From contig WOAB01000056.1 of the NCBI GenBank assembly GCA_027886185.1, positions 5,580,001-5,644,000 on the forward strand: 64,000 nucleotides of DNA, written 5' to 3'. Below the pieces are notes generated by a model that saw only the letters and a list, made by a program, of their open reading frames with translations, did no database searches and was not told the DNA's origin. Below are positions 1 to 9,327 of this stretch, piece after piece (position 1 is the stretch's first letter; each line of letters begins with the position of its first letter). This DNA comes from Rheum nobile (Eukaryota; Streptophyta; Magnoliopsida; Caryophyllales; Polygonaceae). The position numbers and the translations under genes were made by a program.

Positions 1-582
1 CTAATTGCTAGGACTTGTGATTCCGGGTTCGGGTTGCATATCTAGTAGCGAACACGATTGTGCGTATAGGGGATCCGAGCGCATAATTGTGAGAGAGAGT
101 TAATTGCATGCTTATAGTAATGGGTTGTTTCTATTGCATGTGTCTTGTTAATCCTTGGTTGAATGCTATTGCTTTATTGAGTTCTGAAGGTATTCGGATT
201 TGATTTAGTAATAAGTACTATTGGGGCTGGTAGAACTAATAGTTATCTAAGATCAGGATAAGAACAACTATAGGAAAGTTGAGAACTTGAGATTGATAGA
301 ATTCCGTGATCGACCTATCTATTGTTGTGTGGATCTCTGTTGAGTGTGGCGCTTTTTCCCATCATATTTACAACCTTTTCCTGTGAACTTATTTACTTGT
401 TTCCTTATTGCTTGTTACGAGAAACACAAACAAACCCCCCCCCCCTAGTTCCTAGTTGGTGATAACAAATTGCATAAGTTGATAACATGACTCTCTGTGG
501 GATCGACCCTGACTTGCTTGCTATACTACTTAGTAGGTATTTTGGGATTTATTTGATAGGCATCACGACTTTAGCCCTGTCA
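1..582 (+). mobile_element. Athila-type LTR, 3' part (cut by window start)
   Basis: This matches the last 582 bases of the intact Athila LTR ending at 49475, with the same end (...CCCTGTCA), the same C-rich tract near 437-446 and the same following bases GTTGG. The LTR is inserted in a chromovirus-type solo LTR that continues at 583, exactly as at 49475/49476. It is therefore the 3' LTR of a second, duplicated copy of the nested Athila element, whose body lies outside the window. No gene is present. Confidence 0.88.
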
Positions 583-1883
583 GTTGGTTTCCCACTTTAA
601 GGGTGCGGGCCAACACGGGATAGGTTGGGACTGGGCGGCGCCGGTTGCTTTCCCACCTTGAGGGTGCGGGGCACGGGGTGGCTGGTCCAGGTCCTCCATG
701 GTTGTTTTCCCACCTTGCGGGTGCGGGGCAACATGGGATAGGTCGGGGCATTGATCGTCTCACCCGTTTGCTTGATAGTTGTGTGTGATTGGTTGTGTGT
801 GATTAGTTGTTGTGTGTGTGTTGGCAAATTGTGTATGTGTTGGATTGTGTGTGTTGACTTTTGTGTGTGTATTGACAGTTGTGTGTGTTGGATGGTGTGT
901 GTTGATAGTTCTGTGTGATTGGCTGTTGTGTGTGATTGGTTGTGTGTGATTGGCTGTTGGGTGTGATTGGTTGTTGTGTGTGTGTTGACAGTTGTGTGTA
1001 TTGACCTTTGTTGTGTTGGCAGTTGTATGAGTTGGATTGTGTGTTGACAGTTGTGGGCGTTGACAGTTGTGTGTGTTGACATTTATGTGTAGTGATAGTA
1101 GTGAGTTCGGTATGTTTGGTTAGCCTTGGTTACATGTTAGTAGTAAGATATGTATATATGTTTTGTAAGTTGATAATTGATGTGTTAATAGTAGAGAAAT
1201 TAGATTGGATCGTTCTATTCGTTTATGCTTGAGATGAGATTGAGGTTGGATTGAAGAGGTTAGTATAGGGTAGAGTTGTATAAGGATGTGTAATGGTTGA
1301 TTTATGTGATAAGGTGTGCTTGTGTTTTGACGCGTGACTTATATTGATTGGTCAGTATGATATTGTATATATTATATATATATTGATTGGCATATTGTTG
1401 GTATTATCTGATTGTTGTGATAAATCTTTGGATTTCAACTGTTTTGGCTTGGCTAGTCTTGCCATAGTCTTTCACGAGACTGACCAATTGCGGTCTACGT
1501 GCCGTGGTTGGCTGGGGTATCGGGTCCCCCAGTCAATCAGGCTTTGCAGATTTAGCGCCAGCAAGGAGGATCCTGATCACCGTCGGTTTGGAGTCGAAGG
1601 CTTTACTCTTTTGGTTTGGACTTTGACTAGGTTGTGCGTGTCGTTTTGGTTTTGGACCTTGTATGGGTCAAACTTGTTGTATTGGTTTTGGTTTGTAAAT
1701 TGTTGTATTTCAGTATGTTAAGTTGTTTGTGGTTTCAAACTCCGGACAGGTTTTACAGGTTTTTCGCTGCTGCTTTTGATATTTATAATTTATATGGGTT
1801 ATGTTTTGCAAAATTTTTATTTTACCCGCCTTATAGTCCTTCGGGACTATGGCACTGTAGAACCTCTGGCCCGGGGTGTTACA
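583..1883 (+). mobile_element. Chromovirus-type solo LTR, 3' part
   Basis: Near-identical to 49476-50748. It carries two to three imperfect repeats of a block with 'TTTCCCAC..AAGGGTGCGGG' (583-740), a long GT/TTG-rich stretch (770-1085), and the conserved LTR tail. The tail holds the ATAGTCC-TTCG-GGACTAT-type hairpin and ends CCCGGGGTGTTACA at 1883. The following ACCGT (1884-1888) is the target duplication of the solo LTR. This copy keeps a 28-bp segment (1593-1620) missing from the other copy, where an 8-bp direct repeat GGTTTGGA collapsed. GT-rich low-complexity reading frames here are not genes. Confidence 0.85.
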
Positions 1884-3495
1884 ACCGTATTGCTCGAAAG
1901 AAATTTTATTGAGAAAGGACCAAGCCGATTCCTGAAATGGTTGCTTCATTACATTTGCGGATTACCAGGTATAAAACTTCAATAAAACTATTAATGTAAT
2001 ACTCGAGATTTTTTTTGTAGAAAACGAGTTTGGGTTTACTTACAATTTTGTTCTAACTTATTCTGGTGGAGTCAATATATTTTATGTTTATTATAATTAT
2101 AATTGATTTCATGACTTCAGAATTTGAGTTTTTGTCCGTTTCGTGGAATAAAGGAAATTGATAATCTCGGGTGTTATGATTCTAGTGAATGTTTTCCATA
2201 CGAAGTTATGTATTTTTAGAGGGGATAGGTGTCTAAGATGAGGAGTTCTATGTAGAGTTGGGATTATGAGGTTGAATATGGGATCTTGTTGATTTGACGA
2301 AAAAATTATCATCGTACGATAATTTTTATACAAGACGGTTCTCTATATTCATTTTGGGAATATGAATCTTTACAATTTTGGTAATTATATGTGGAGGTAA
2401 AAATTTTTGGAGGTTGAGGATATTTCATTTACGATATGTTGTAATGAAGTGAGATACGTTAAGATTGATATTGATGTTATTAAAATATGGTTGGAGTATA
2501 CAATTTTGAATCCAATGGTCATTCAGATTTTGATTGTATTTCCATTCCTGAGCTCCCAAAATATGCCTTTATTAAATGTCTCCCGAATGTGGAGTAATCA
2601 TGTAAATTGTCATGATTGTTTTGATTTCTTTTTATAAGAAAATATATGAGAGGATCAAGTAATCATACGAACTAACAATCAAAATCACAATGATATTGTA
2701 TTTCCATTCCTGAGCTGAGCTCCCAAGGGTTTGACATTATCACTTTTGAAGATACTTTAGATTGATGATCAAATGAATGAGAGTCTTGACACCAATATAT
2801 AAGAAATACCACAATGATATTTTATTACATGTAGATATAAGAAATCTCTCTTTAATAAGAAGGGCATAAAAGAACAAAACATGAAACCAATCATTTATTT
2901 TTTAGTAGGTGTATCACTCGTAGGTTTATCATATTGATCTGTGATAAACAACTGTTGGTTGCATCTATTAACCAACCATAGGCACGCGGGCAACACGGTT
3001 TTGACCATTCAAAAAAACCCAGACTCGGTTGCAACAAAAATCTCCAGTTCCAGCGCCTCCTGACCGCAACAACATAGCTCTTACAATCGGGCTCTCCGCC
3101 TCTATTATTGCCTTTGCTTTGGCCCCGTCTTTTCCCACCAGCTCCGGCCACCTACTCTTCCCTATAGACATTTCAAAAATATAAAATATCAATTAATCCA
3201 ACCTATATATAAGAATTTGATTAAATTGATTATGTACTAGAAGAAGGTTTAGGGTGCATGCATGGTCCTTGACAACACATTGAGCCGGTGCAAGAAAGGC
3301 ATGGCGGGTAAGGATATTGATGCCCTGGCATTTATATATATTTTCCTGATTAATTTTTCTTTTGGTTGATTTCTCCATTGTTGATCTTCATACTTGTTTA
3401 TATAGGCACCACTAATGTGTTTGACCTTTTGATGTTGTGTTATGATTCTAGTGAATGTTTTCCATATGAAGTTATGTATTTTTATGGGGGATAGG
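1884..3495 (+). repeat. Inhibitor tandem array, piece 1 (one unit, rearranged)
   Basis: The unit starts at the ACCGT target site of the solo LTR and runs through the inhibitor frame at 2968-3171. Compared with the duplicate at 50749-52949, about 590 bp are missing at about 3437: the sequence jumps from the inhibitor promoter region (GATGTTGTGT) to TATGATTCTAG of the next unit. The deletion removes the distal upstream region of this inhibitor copy. The piece ends at ATAGG (3491-3495), the target duplication of the next element. Confidence 0.9.
2968..3171 (-). CDS. Potato inhibitor I family serine protease inhibitor, copy 1
   Basis: A 67-residue protein of the potato-inhibitor-I (PR-6, MEROPS I13) family. 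These are small cytosolic or vacuolar inhibitors of chymotrypsin- and subtilisin-like proteases that bind through an exposed loop. Family marks in sequence: KSRWPELVGKDG at residues 5-16, E(N/S)P at 26-28, the reactive-loop region 38-48, RV.VF at 49-53, and the C-terminus VPMVG. Length is typical for the signal-less type. By alignment with the family, P1 is Gly43 and P1' is Asp44. Arg48 and Arg53 of the eglin-c numbering are Cys46 and Trp51 here, so inhibitory activity is doubtful. The ATG gives a complete domain, but TATAG right after it could be a splice acceptor (family genes often have an intron near this point, from memory), so an upstream exon is possible. Copy-specific changes: Asn27 to Ser and Pro37 to Ser. 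Ser27 is shared only with copy 10. Confidence 0.8.
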   Translation of the reverse strand: MSIGKSRWPELVGKDGAKAKAIIEAESPIVRAMLLRSGGAGTGDFCCNRVWVFLNGQNRVARVPMVG

Positions 3496-5217
3496 TGAAA
3501 TACCCCAAACAAGTCGATCATGGCATTTTGGTAAATTAATTATGGATTTTGTTAAAATGGGGTAAAATGGAAATTGGGGGTTAAATCCCTAAATGGGGTT
3601 CGGTCTCTCTCCCTCGTGTGATTCCCAGCTGAGCAGCTCTCCGACTCTTTCTTCCCGAACGGATTCGAGCTCTCTCCCTGCTCAGCTTCTTCCCGGCGAG
3701 CTCACCCAGCCCAGCCTCCCCCGTGTCGAGTCGTTCCTTCCTCCGGCGAGCCGCGAACAGATGTTGAGGCGAGCTGCTGGTTCGCGCTGGTTCGTTGCTT
3801 GGAGCCGGTGGTTGCTGCGGTCCGTCTTGTTGCTGCTCGTCTCGGTTCGAGGTGCTATTCGTGCCGCTGCGTCGTACTGCTGTTCCTGTGTTCGAGCGGC
3901 CGCTGGTGTGGGTCGAGCCGAGTGCCTCTGCTGAGCTCCGACATAGTTCCGGCGTCGAGGGCCATCTCCGGTCTGCAGAGGATAGTTGACGACAAGGGAG
4001 GTGAGACCTTGAACTTGTTTGGTTGGGGGTTCAATAAAGGTTGCTGAATATGTGTATATATATAGTGATTAGTTGCTGAAATTTTGGTTGATTTGGCTGT
4101 TTAGCAGGGGTTTGGACATCAATTGATAATTGTTGGACTGAATTTGTTGGTTGTGCAGCAAAGGCATGGTTTGATATTGGAATTGGGTTAATCTGGGTAT
4201 GATTTCCCCTAATTAATTAGGGATGATTATAAGGTGAAAATTGGGGGTTTGCTAAATTGAATTTGGATGTGTGATTCTAGGGTTTTGAATTGGGGTTTTA
4301 TTAGTTGTGGATTTGTATGAGTAATTAACGCTAGGGTTTTGCTCGGATTGATTTCGCAGGTTCGTTCGAGTGGTTTGGAGACCTCTGGGGTCGTTGCGGT
4401 TCGACTTGAGGCAAGAGGATTCTTGCTAACTTTATATTTTTATCAATTGTTTTATGCCCAGTTTATTTCATAATTAAGTTTACCGTTGCTTGGTTGAATA
4501 TGGGTATGTGCGTGTGATATGATTTGTCTTGTATCGTATTTGATTAAATGTTGACGTGGTAGTCAATTGTGACTAAATGTGATCGATTGTTGTTGATAGT
4601 GTCTGTTGACACGTGTGTGTGTGTGTTGGATTGTGTGGGTGTGTTGGATTGAATGTGTGTGTGTGTGTGTGTGGATCGTATGTGTGTGTTGGATTGAATG
4701 TGTGTGTGTGTTTTAGTAATTGTTTCTTGTCGGATATTGGTTGATTACTGGCTATTGGTTTTGTTGTTAGATATTAGTTGTTTGTTGGACATTGGTTTGT
4801 TGTTGGTTTATGTTGGATCATTATGCGGTTGTTGTTGGTTGTAGCTATTGGTTGCCGTTGATTGTCGGTTAGTTGTTGGTTGTGTTGATCTATTGTTGTG
4901 AATTGAGTGTGTGAATAATTGTTGGTTTGTTGGCAGATGTCCGTTGTGTGTTTTGTTGTTAGTTATGTGATGGGTTATTGGTTTTGAGTTAAACCGGGTT
5001 GAATGTGTTGGTTGTTGTTGCCTGGTATTATTATTGATTGATTGTGGTGGATTGATTATTATGGATTGATTGTTGTGGATGGATTGGATCACTTGACTAT
5101 ATAATTGCTTGGTTGAAATGTGTGATGATGTGTGATGAGGTGTGGTTATGTGATTTTGATTGTCGTTTGTGTTTGATTTGGTGTCGGTGTGGTGATGGAT
5201 AGTTGGTTTCGGATGAT

Positions 5218-5397
5218 GAATTGTCTCACCCGGTGATGTGGTGGTATAGACGGAGGTATTGTGAATTGTCTCACCCGGTGATGTGGTAGTGTAGACGGAG
5301 GTATTGTGAATTGTCTCACCCGGTGATGTGGTGGTGTAGACGGGGGTATTGTGAATTGTCTCACCCGGTGATGTGGTGGTGGAGACGGATGTTGGAT
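5218..5397 (+). repeat. 45-bp minisatellite in LTR, 4 copies
   Basis: Four direct copies starting at 5218, 5263, 5308 and 5353. The unit contains GAATTGTCTCACCCGGTGAT followed by GTGGTGGT(A/G)TAGACGG. Copies abut with no unique spacers. The 45-bp period keeps frames open, which creates spurious repeat-rich reading frames on both strands. Confidence 0.93.
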
Positions 5398-6646
5398 TGG
5401 AGGGTTGGCGGTTGTGTGTTGATTATGTATTGGATGTTGGTTGCGTACCTGATTAAAGTGGTTTCGTGATGATGATTGTTGTCGGTTGATTTAGTGGTTG
5501 TGTTGGTAAATATTGACTGTGTGTTTAGTTATTGGTTTTATGTTAGATATTGATTGTTGGCTAGTTGACTTGTTGTCAAATGTTGGTTATTGTAGTTAGT
5601 TGTGATATGAATCTCTGTTGGTATGATTGTTGGTGGTAACTAGTTGCAGGAAGATGGTTATGTTGATTAAGTGTGGAGGTTGGTTTCCCATCTTGAGGGT
5701 GTGGGCCAACAAGGGTTGAATTTGAGTGTATGAGTTACAGTCCATGTTAACGAACAGGCGGCACCAGAAGGGTGGCTGGCCTAGGTCGTTATTTTCTTTA
5801 TGTTTATATGTGATGATTATCTCGTTGATGCTTATGTGTTTGTGGATGTGCAGGTTAATTGAATTTGTTGTGTAGTGCAGTAGTGAGTTCAGTCTTATTG
5901 GTTAGCTTTGGTTGCAAGTCAGTAGTAAGAGATGTATATGTGCATAAAGTTGTTGATTAAGGTATTAGTAATAGAGAGAAGGATGGATTGGACGTGTCAG
6001 TGAAGTTGGATTGGATCGTTTTATTCGTTTATGCTTGTGATGAGTTTGAGGATGGATTGATTGAGGTTAGTATAGTGAAGAGTTGGATAAGGATGTGTAA
6101 TGAATGGTATGTGATAGTGTGTGTATATGTTTTGACGTGTGGTTGACATTGGTTGGTTGATATGATTAAGTATAGTTATGATATTATATACTGTGTGGCG
6201 TGTTGTCGTTGTTGTGAGTTGATTGATGATATATGTATGTGTTTTGAACTGTTTTGGCTTGAGGAATCTTGCCATAGTCTTTCAAAAGACTGACCAACCT
6301 CGGTTTACGTGCCGTGGTTGGCTGGGGTATCGGGTCCCCCAGTCAATCAGGCTTTGCAGATTTAGTGCCAGCAAGGAGGGTCCTGATCACCGTCGGTTTA
6401 GAGTCGAGGGCTCTACTCTTTTGGTTTTGGACTTTGACTTGGTTGTATGTGTCGTTTTGGTTTTGGACCTTGAAGTGGTCGAACTTGTTGTATTGATTTT
6501 TGGTTTGTAAAGTGCTGTATTTTCTGTATGTTAAGATTGATTATGGTTTCAAACTCTGGACAGGTTTTACAGGTTTTTCCACTGTGTCGCTTTTGGTATA
6601 TATTATGTATGGGATATGTTTTGCAAATTTTTATTTCACCCGCCTT

Positions 6647-6664
6647 ATAGTCCTTCGGGACTAT
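6647..6664 (+). other. TTCG tetraloop hairpin near LTR 3' end
   Basis: ATAGTCC-TTCG-GGACTAT is a perfect 7-bp stem with a TTCG (UUCG in RNA) loop, 33 bp before the LTR end. The stem is kept in LTRs of element B (minus strand) and the solo LTR. One arm base is changed in the 3' LTR of this element (GGACTGT), where G-U pairing would still close the stem. Confidence 0.7.
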
Positions 6665-6702
6665 GGCACTGTAGCACCTCTGGCCCGGGGTGTTACAGAA
6701 GT

Positions 6703-6714
6703 TGGTATCAGAGC
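6703..6714 (+). other. Primer-binding site, initiator tRNA-Met
   Basis: TGGTATCAGAGC, five bases after the 5' LTR end, is complementary to the 3' end of plant initiator tRNA-Met, the usual primer for chromoviruses and many Ty1/copia elements. Confidence 0.92.
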
Positions 6715-8125
6715 TTTCTTTTCAAAAATGTGTTCTTTCCGAGTTTTCAACTTGAGAATTTTTATACGTTGTTGTTGTGAACGATCGGGTGATTAGGAAT
6801 CCTTGCTGTCAACCGTAGTGAGTTGCGTTGGTAAGTGTTGTTTGCGATGTTTTGTGCTAATGTTTGATATATTTATATGTGATGTTTAGAGTTGTTAAAT
6901 TATATTTATGGTGTGTTCCCTGGTAAGTGGGATGTGCTAGAGGTTTAAGGAGTATGAGTGTGGTAGAAGATGAGGCCGTTGGGCTTGTCGTCAAGAGGTT
7001 GAGTCTGGTAGTTGATGAATCGGTATGAAGTTGTGGTATGCTGCTGTTATTGTTAAGTTTGAACAAGACAGATTAAGCGCATTTAGATATGGTTGTGTTC
7101 CGAGGTGGAATCTCGATGGTGAGGCTCAGCTGTACGATCATTGAGCAGTATGTTGATGAGTGATTGATTGTAGAGACTACTATAGATGATTTTGATTAGA
7201 CTGTTGATATTGGGAGTAGTAAGAAACAGAGAACCCGGTCTGCATCTGAAAAAGTAGGATTTTTTGACAATGGGTTCAGCTGAGTTGAGGAACAGAATGT
7301 GCGTATGACTGTAGGAAGACGATAGTTATTGTAACAACAGATATGGGTTTAGTGCACGTGTTTGAGGGTTATGATCCTAATTACTCTGACATAATTGTTG
7401 TGCCGCGACAGCTGTAAAATTGTTAAGGAAAGGTTATGTCGGTTATCTGTGTATGAATGAGAATTTTGAATGGGACAGGTTATGTCAGGAAAGAGTTTCG
7501 AAGAACTCAGGAAGTGTTTGATTAGTGTGTCAGTGTTGGTTATACCGCAGGGAACATAAATGTTTGTTCTCTTCAGTGATGTGTCTAAGCAAGGTTTGGG
7601 TTGCGTTTTGATGCAGAATGGAAAGGTCTTTGCATATGTTTTTCGACATCTCAAATTGTATGAGAGAGAATTGATCATGAGACAAAAGTTGGTTGCTAGA
7701 ATTGATTGAGGGTTATGATAGATATCGTTTATCTCTCAGAAGGGCTATTGTGGTAGTTGATGCTTTGAGTAGGGAGTGGACGCTCGAGTATATGGTTGCT
7801 TGCCTGACAGTTCTGCCGGATTGCAACTGGAATGGTGATGAATGAAAGTGAAAATGGTTCGGGAAAGAGCAGATACAACTGAATGTGATGGAATGTTGAG
7901 TGAAGTATGCAGTCAGATTGCTCAGGGAAGAGTGCAGGAATTCTTGTTTATGAGGATGGAGTATGGTGACTCTAGAATCAGTTATGTGTGTTAACTGATA
8001 AAGAAATTAGAGAATGGATTCTCGAGGAAGGTCATTCTTCGACAAGTCATGTACATTCTGGAGTCAGTCATGCGAGGCAGTTATCCGCACCTGTTTGATC
8101 TGAGTTTCGAGGACGAAACTCTTAT

Positions 8126-8138
8126 AAGGGGGGGAGAA
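8126..8138 (+). other. Polypurine tract of element 1
   Basis: AAGGGGGGGAGAA directly before the 3' LTR start (TGAAATACCCC), the expected plus-strand priming site. It also encodes the last residues of the pol tail (RGGE). Confidence 0.9.
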
Positions 8139-9293
8139 TGAAATACCCCAAACAAGTCGATCATGGCATTTTAGTAAATTAATTATGGATTTTGTTAAAA
8201 GGGGGTAAAATGGAAATTGGGGGTTAAATCCCTAAATGGGGTTCGGTCTCTCTCCCTCGTGTGATTCCCAGCTGAGCAGCTCTCCGGCTCTTTCTTCCCG
8301 AACGGATCCGAGCTCTCTCCCTGCTCAGCTTCTTCCCGGCGAGCTCACCCAGCCCAGCCTCCCCCGTGTCGAGCCGTTCCTTCCTCCGGCGAGCCGCAAA
8401 CAGATGTTGAGGCGAGCTGCTGGTTCGCGCTGGTTCGTTGCTTGGAGCCGGTGGTTGCTGCGGTCCGTCTTGTTGCTGCTCGTCTCGGTTCGAGGTGTTG
8501 TTCATGCCGCTGCGTCGTGCTACTGTTCCTGTGTTCGAGCGGCCGCTGGTGTGGGTCGAGCCGAGTGCCTCTGCTGAGCTCCGACATAGTTCCGGCGTCG
8601 AGGGCCATCTCCGGTCTGCAGAGGATAGTTGACGACAAGGGAGGTGAGACCTTGAACTTGTTTGGTTGGGGGTTCAGCAAAGGTTGCTGAATATGTGTAT
8701 ATATATAGTGATTAGTTGCTGAAATTTTGGTTGATTTGGCTGTTGAGCAGGGGTTTGGACATCAATTGATAATTGTTGGACTGAATTTGTTGGTTGTGCA
8801 GCAAAGGCATGGTTTGATATTGGAATTGGGTTAATCTGGGTATGATTTCCCCTAATTAATTAGGGATGATTATAAGGTGAAAATTGGGGGTTTGCTAAAT
8901 TGAATTTGGATGTGTCATTCTAGGGTTTTGAATTGGGGTTTTATTAGTTGTGGATTTGTATGAGTAATTAACGCCAGGGTTTTGCTCGGATTGATTTTGC
9001 AGGTTCGTTCGAGTGGTTTGGAGACCTCTGGGGTCGTTGCGGTTCGACTTGAGGCAAGAGGATTCTTGCTAACTTTATATTTTTATAAATTGTTTTATGC
9101 CCAGTTTATTTCATAATTAAGTTTACCGTTGCTTGGTTGAATATGGGTATGTGCGTGTGATATGATTTGTCTTGTATCGTATTTGATTAAATGTTGACGT
9201 GGTAGTCAATTGTGACTAAATGTGATCGATTGTTGTTGATAGTGTCTGTTGACATGTGTGTGTGTGTTGGATTGTGTGGGTGTGTTGGATTGA

Positions 9294-9327
<34 letters not shown>

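Larger units (their letters stand above)
3496..6697 (+). repeat. 5' LTR of element 1
   Basis: Starts TGAAATACCCC and ends GGGGTGTTACA. It contains a CT- and GC-rich segment (3600-3990), an intron-like GT-AG segment (4001-4359), GT-rich microsatellite (4610-4710), four copies of a 45-bp minisatellite (5218-5397), a 'TTTCCCA..GAGGGTGTGGG' block (5690-5710), and a conserved tail with a TTCG hairpin at 6647-6664. It differs from the 3' LTR mainly by having three fewer minisatellite copies. Confidence 0.93.
6698..8138 (+). pseudogene. Internal region of element 1 with pol remnants
   Basis: The region holds a broken RNase H domain at about 7490-7800; visible pieces translate as FSDVSKQGLGCVLMQNGK and LKLYERELIMRQ, with frame breaks before and after. 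A further piece at about 8060-8140 translates as SYPHLFD and FEDETLIRGGE, the pol C-terminal tail after the chromodomain region. The final TGA stop is formed by the first three bases of the 3' LTR. Reverse transcriptase, integrase core, protease and gag are not visible. About 6720-7480 shows only degenerate sequence. Confidence 0.8.

Noticed and set aside
597..1082. 161-codon frame of His/Thr-rich repeats
   Set aside because: Product of GT-rich low-complexity LTR sequence; the duplicate at 49490 is much shorter.
2109..2333. 74-codon minus-strand frame repeated in many units
   Set aside because: Covers the AT-rich inverted repeat, has no recognisable features, and the start is a non-ATG or changes between units.
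2407..2637. 76-codon frame conserved in nearly every unit on the plus strand
   Set aside because: It begins with TTG rather than ATG in an AT-rich stretch, resembles no known family, and is no better conserved than neighbouring non-coding sequence. One unit (near 15360) lacks the start.
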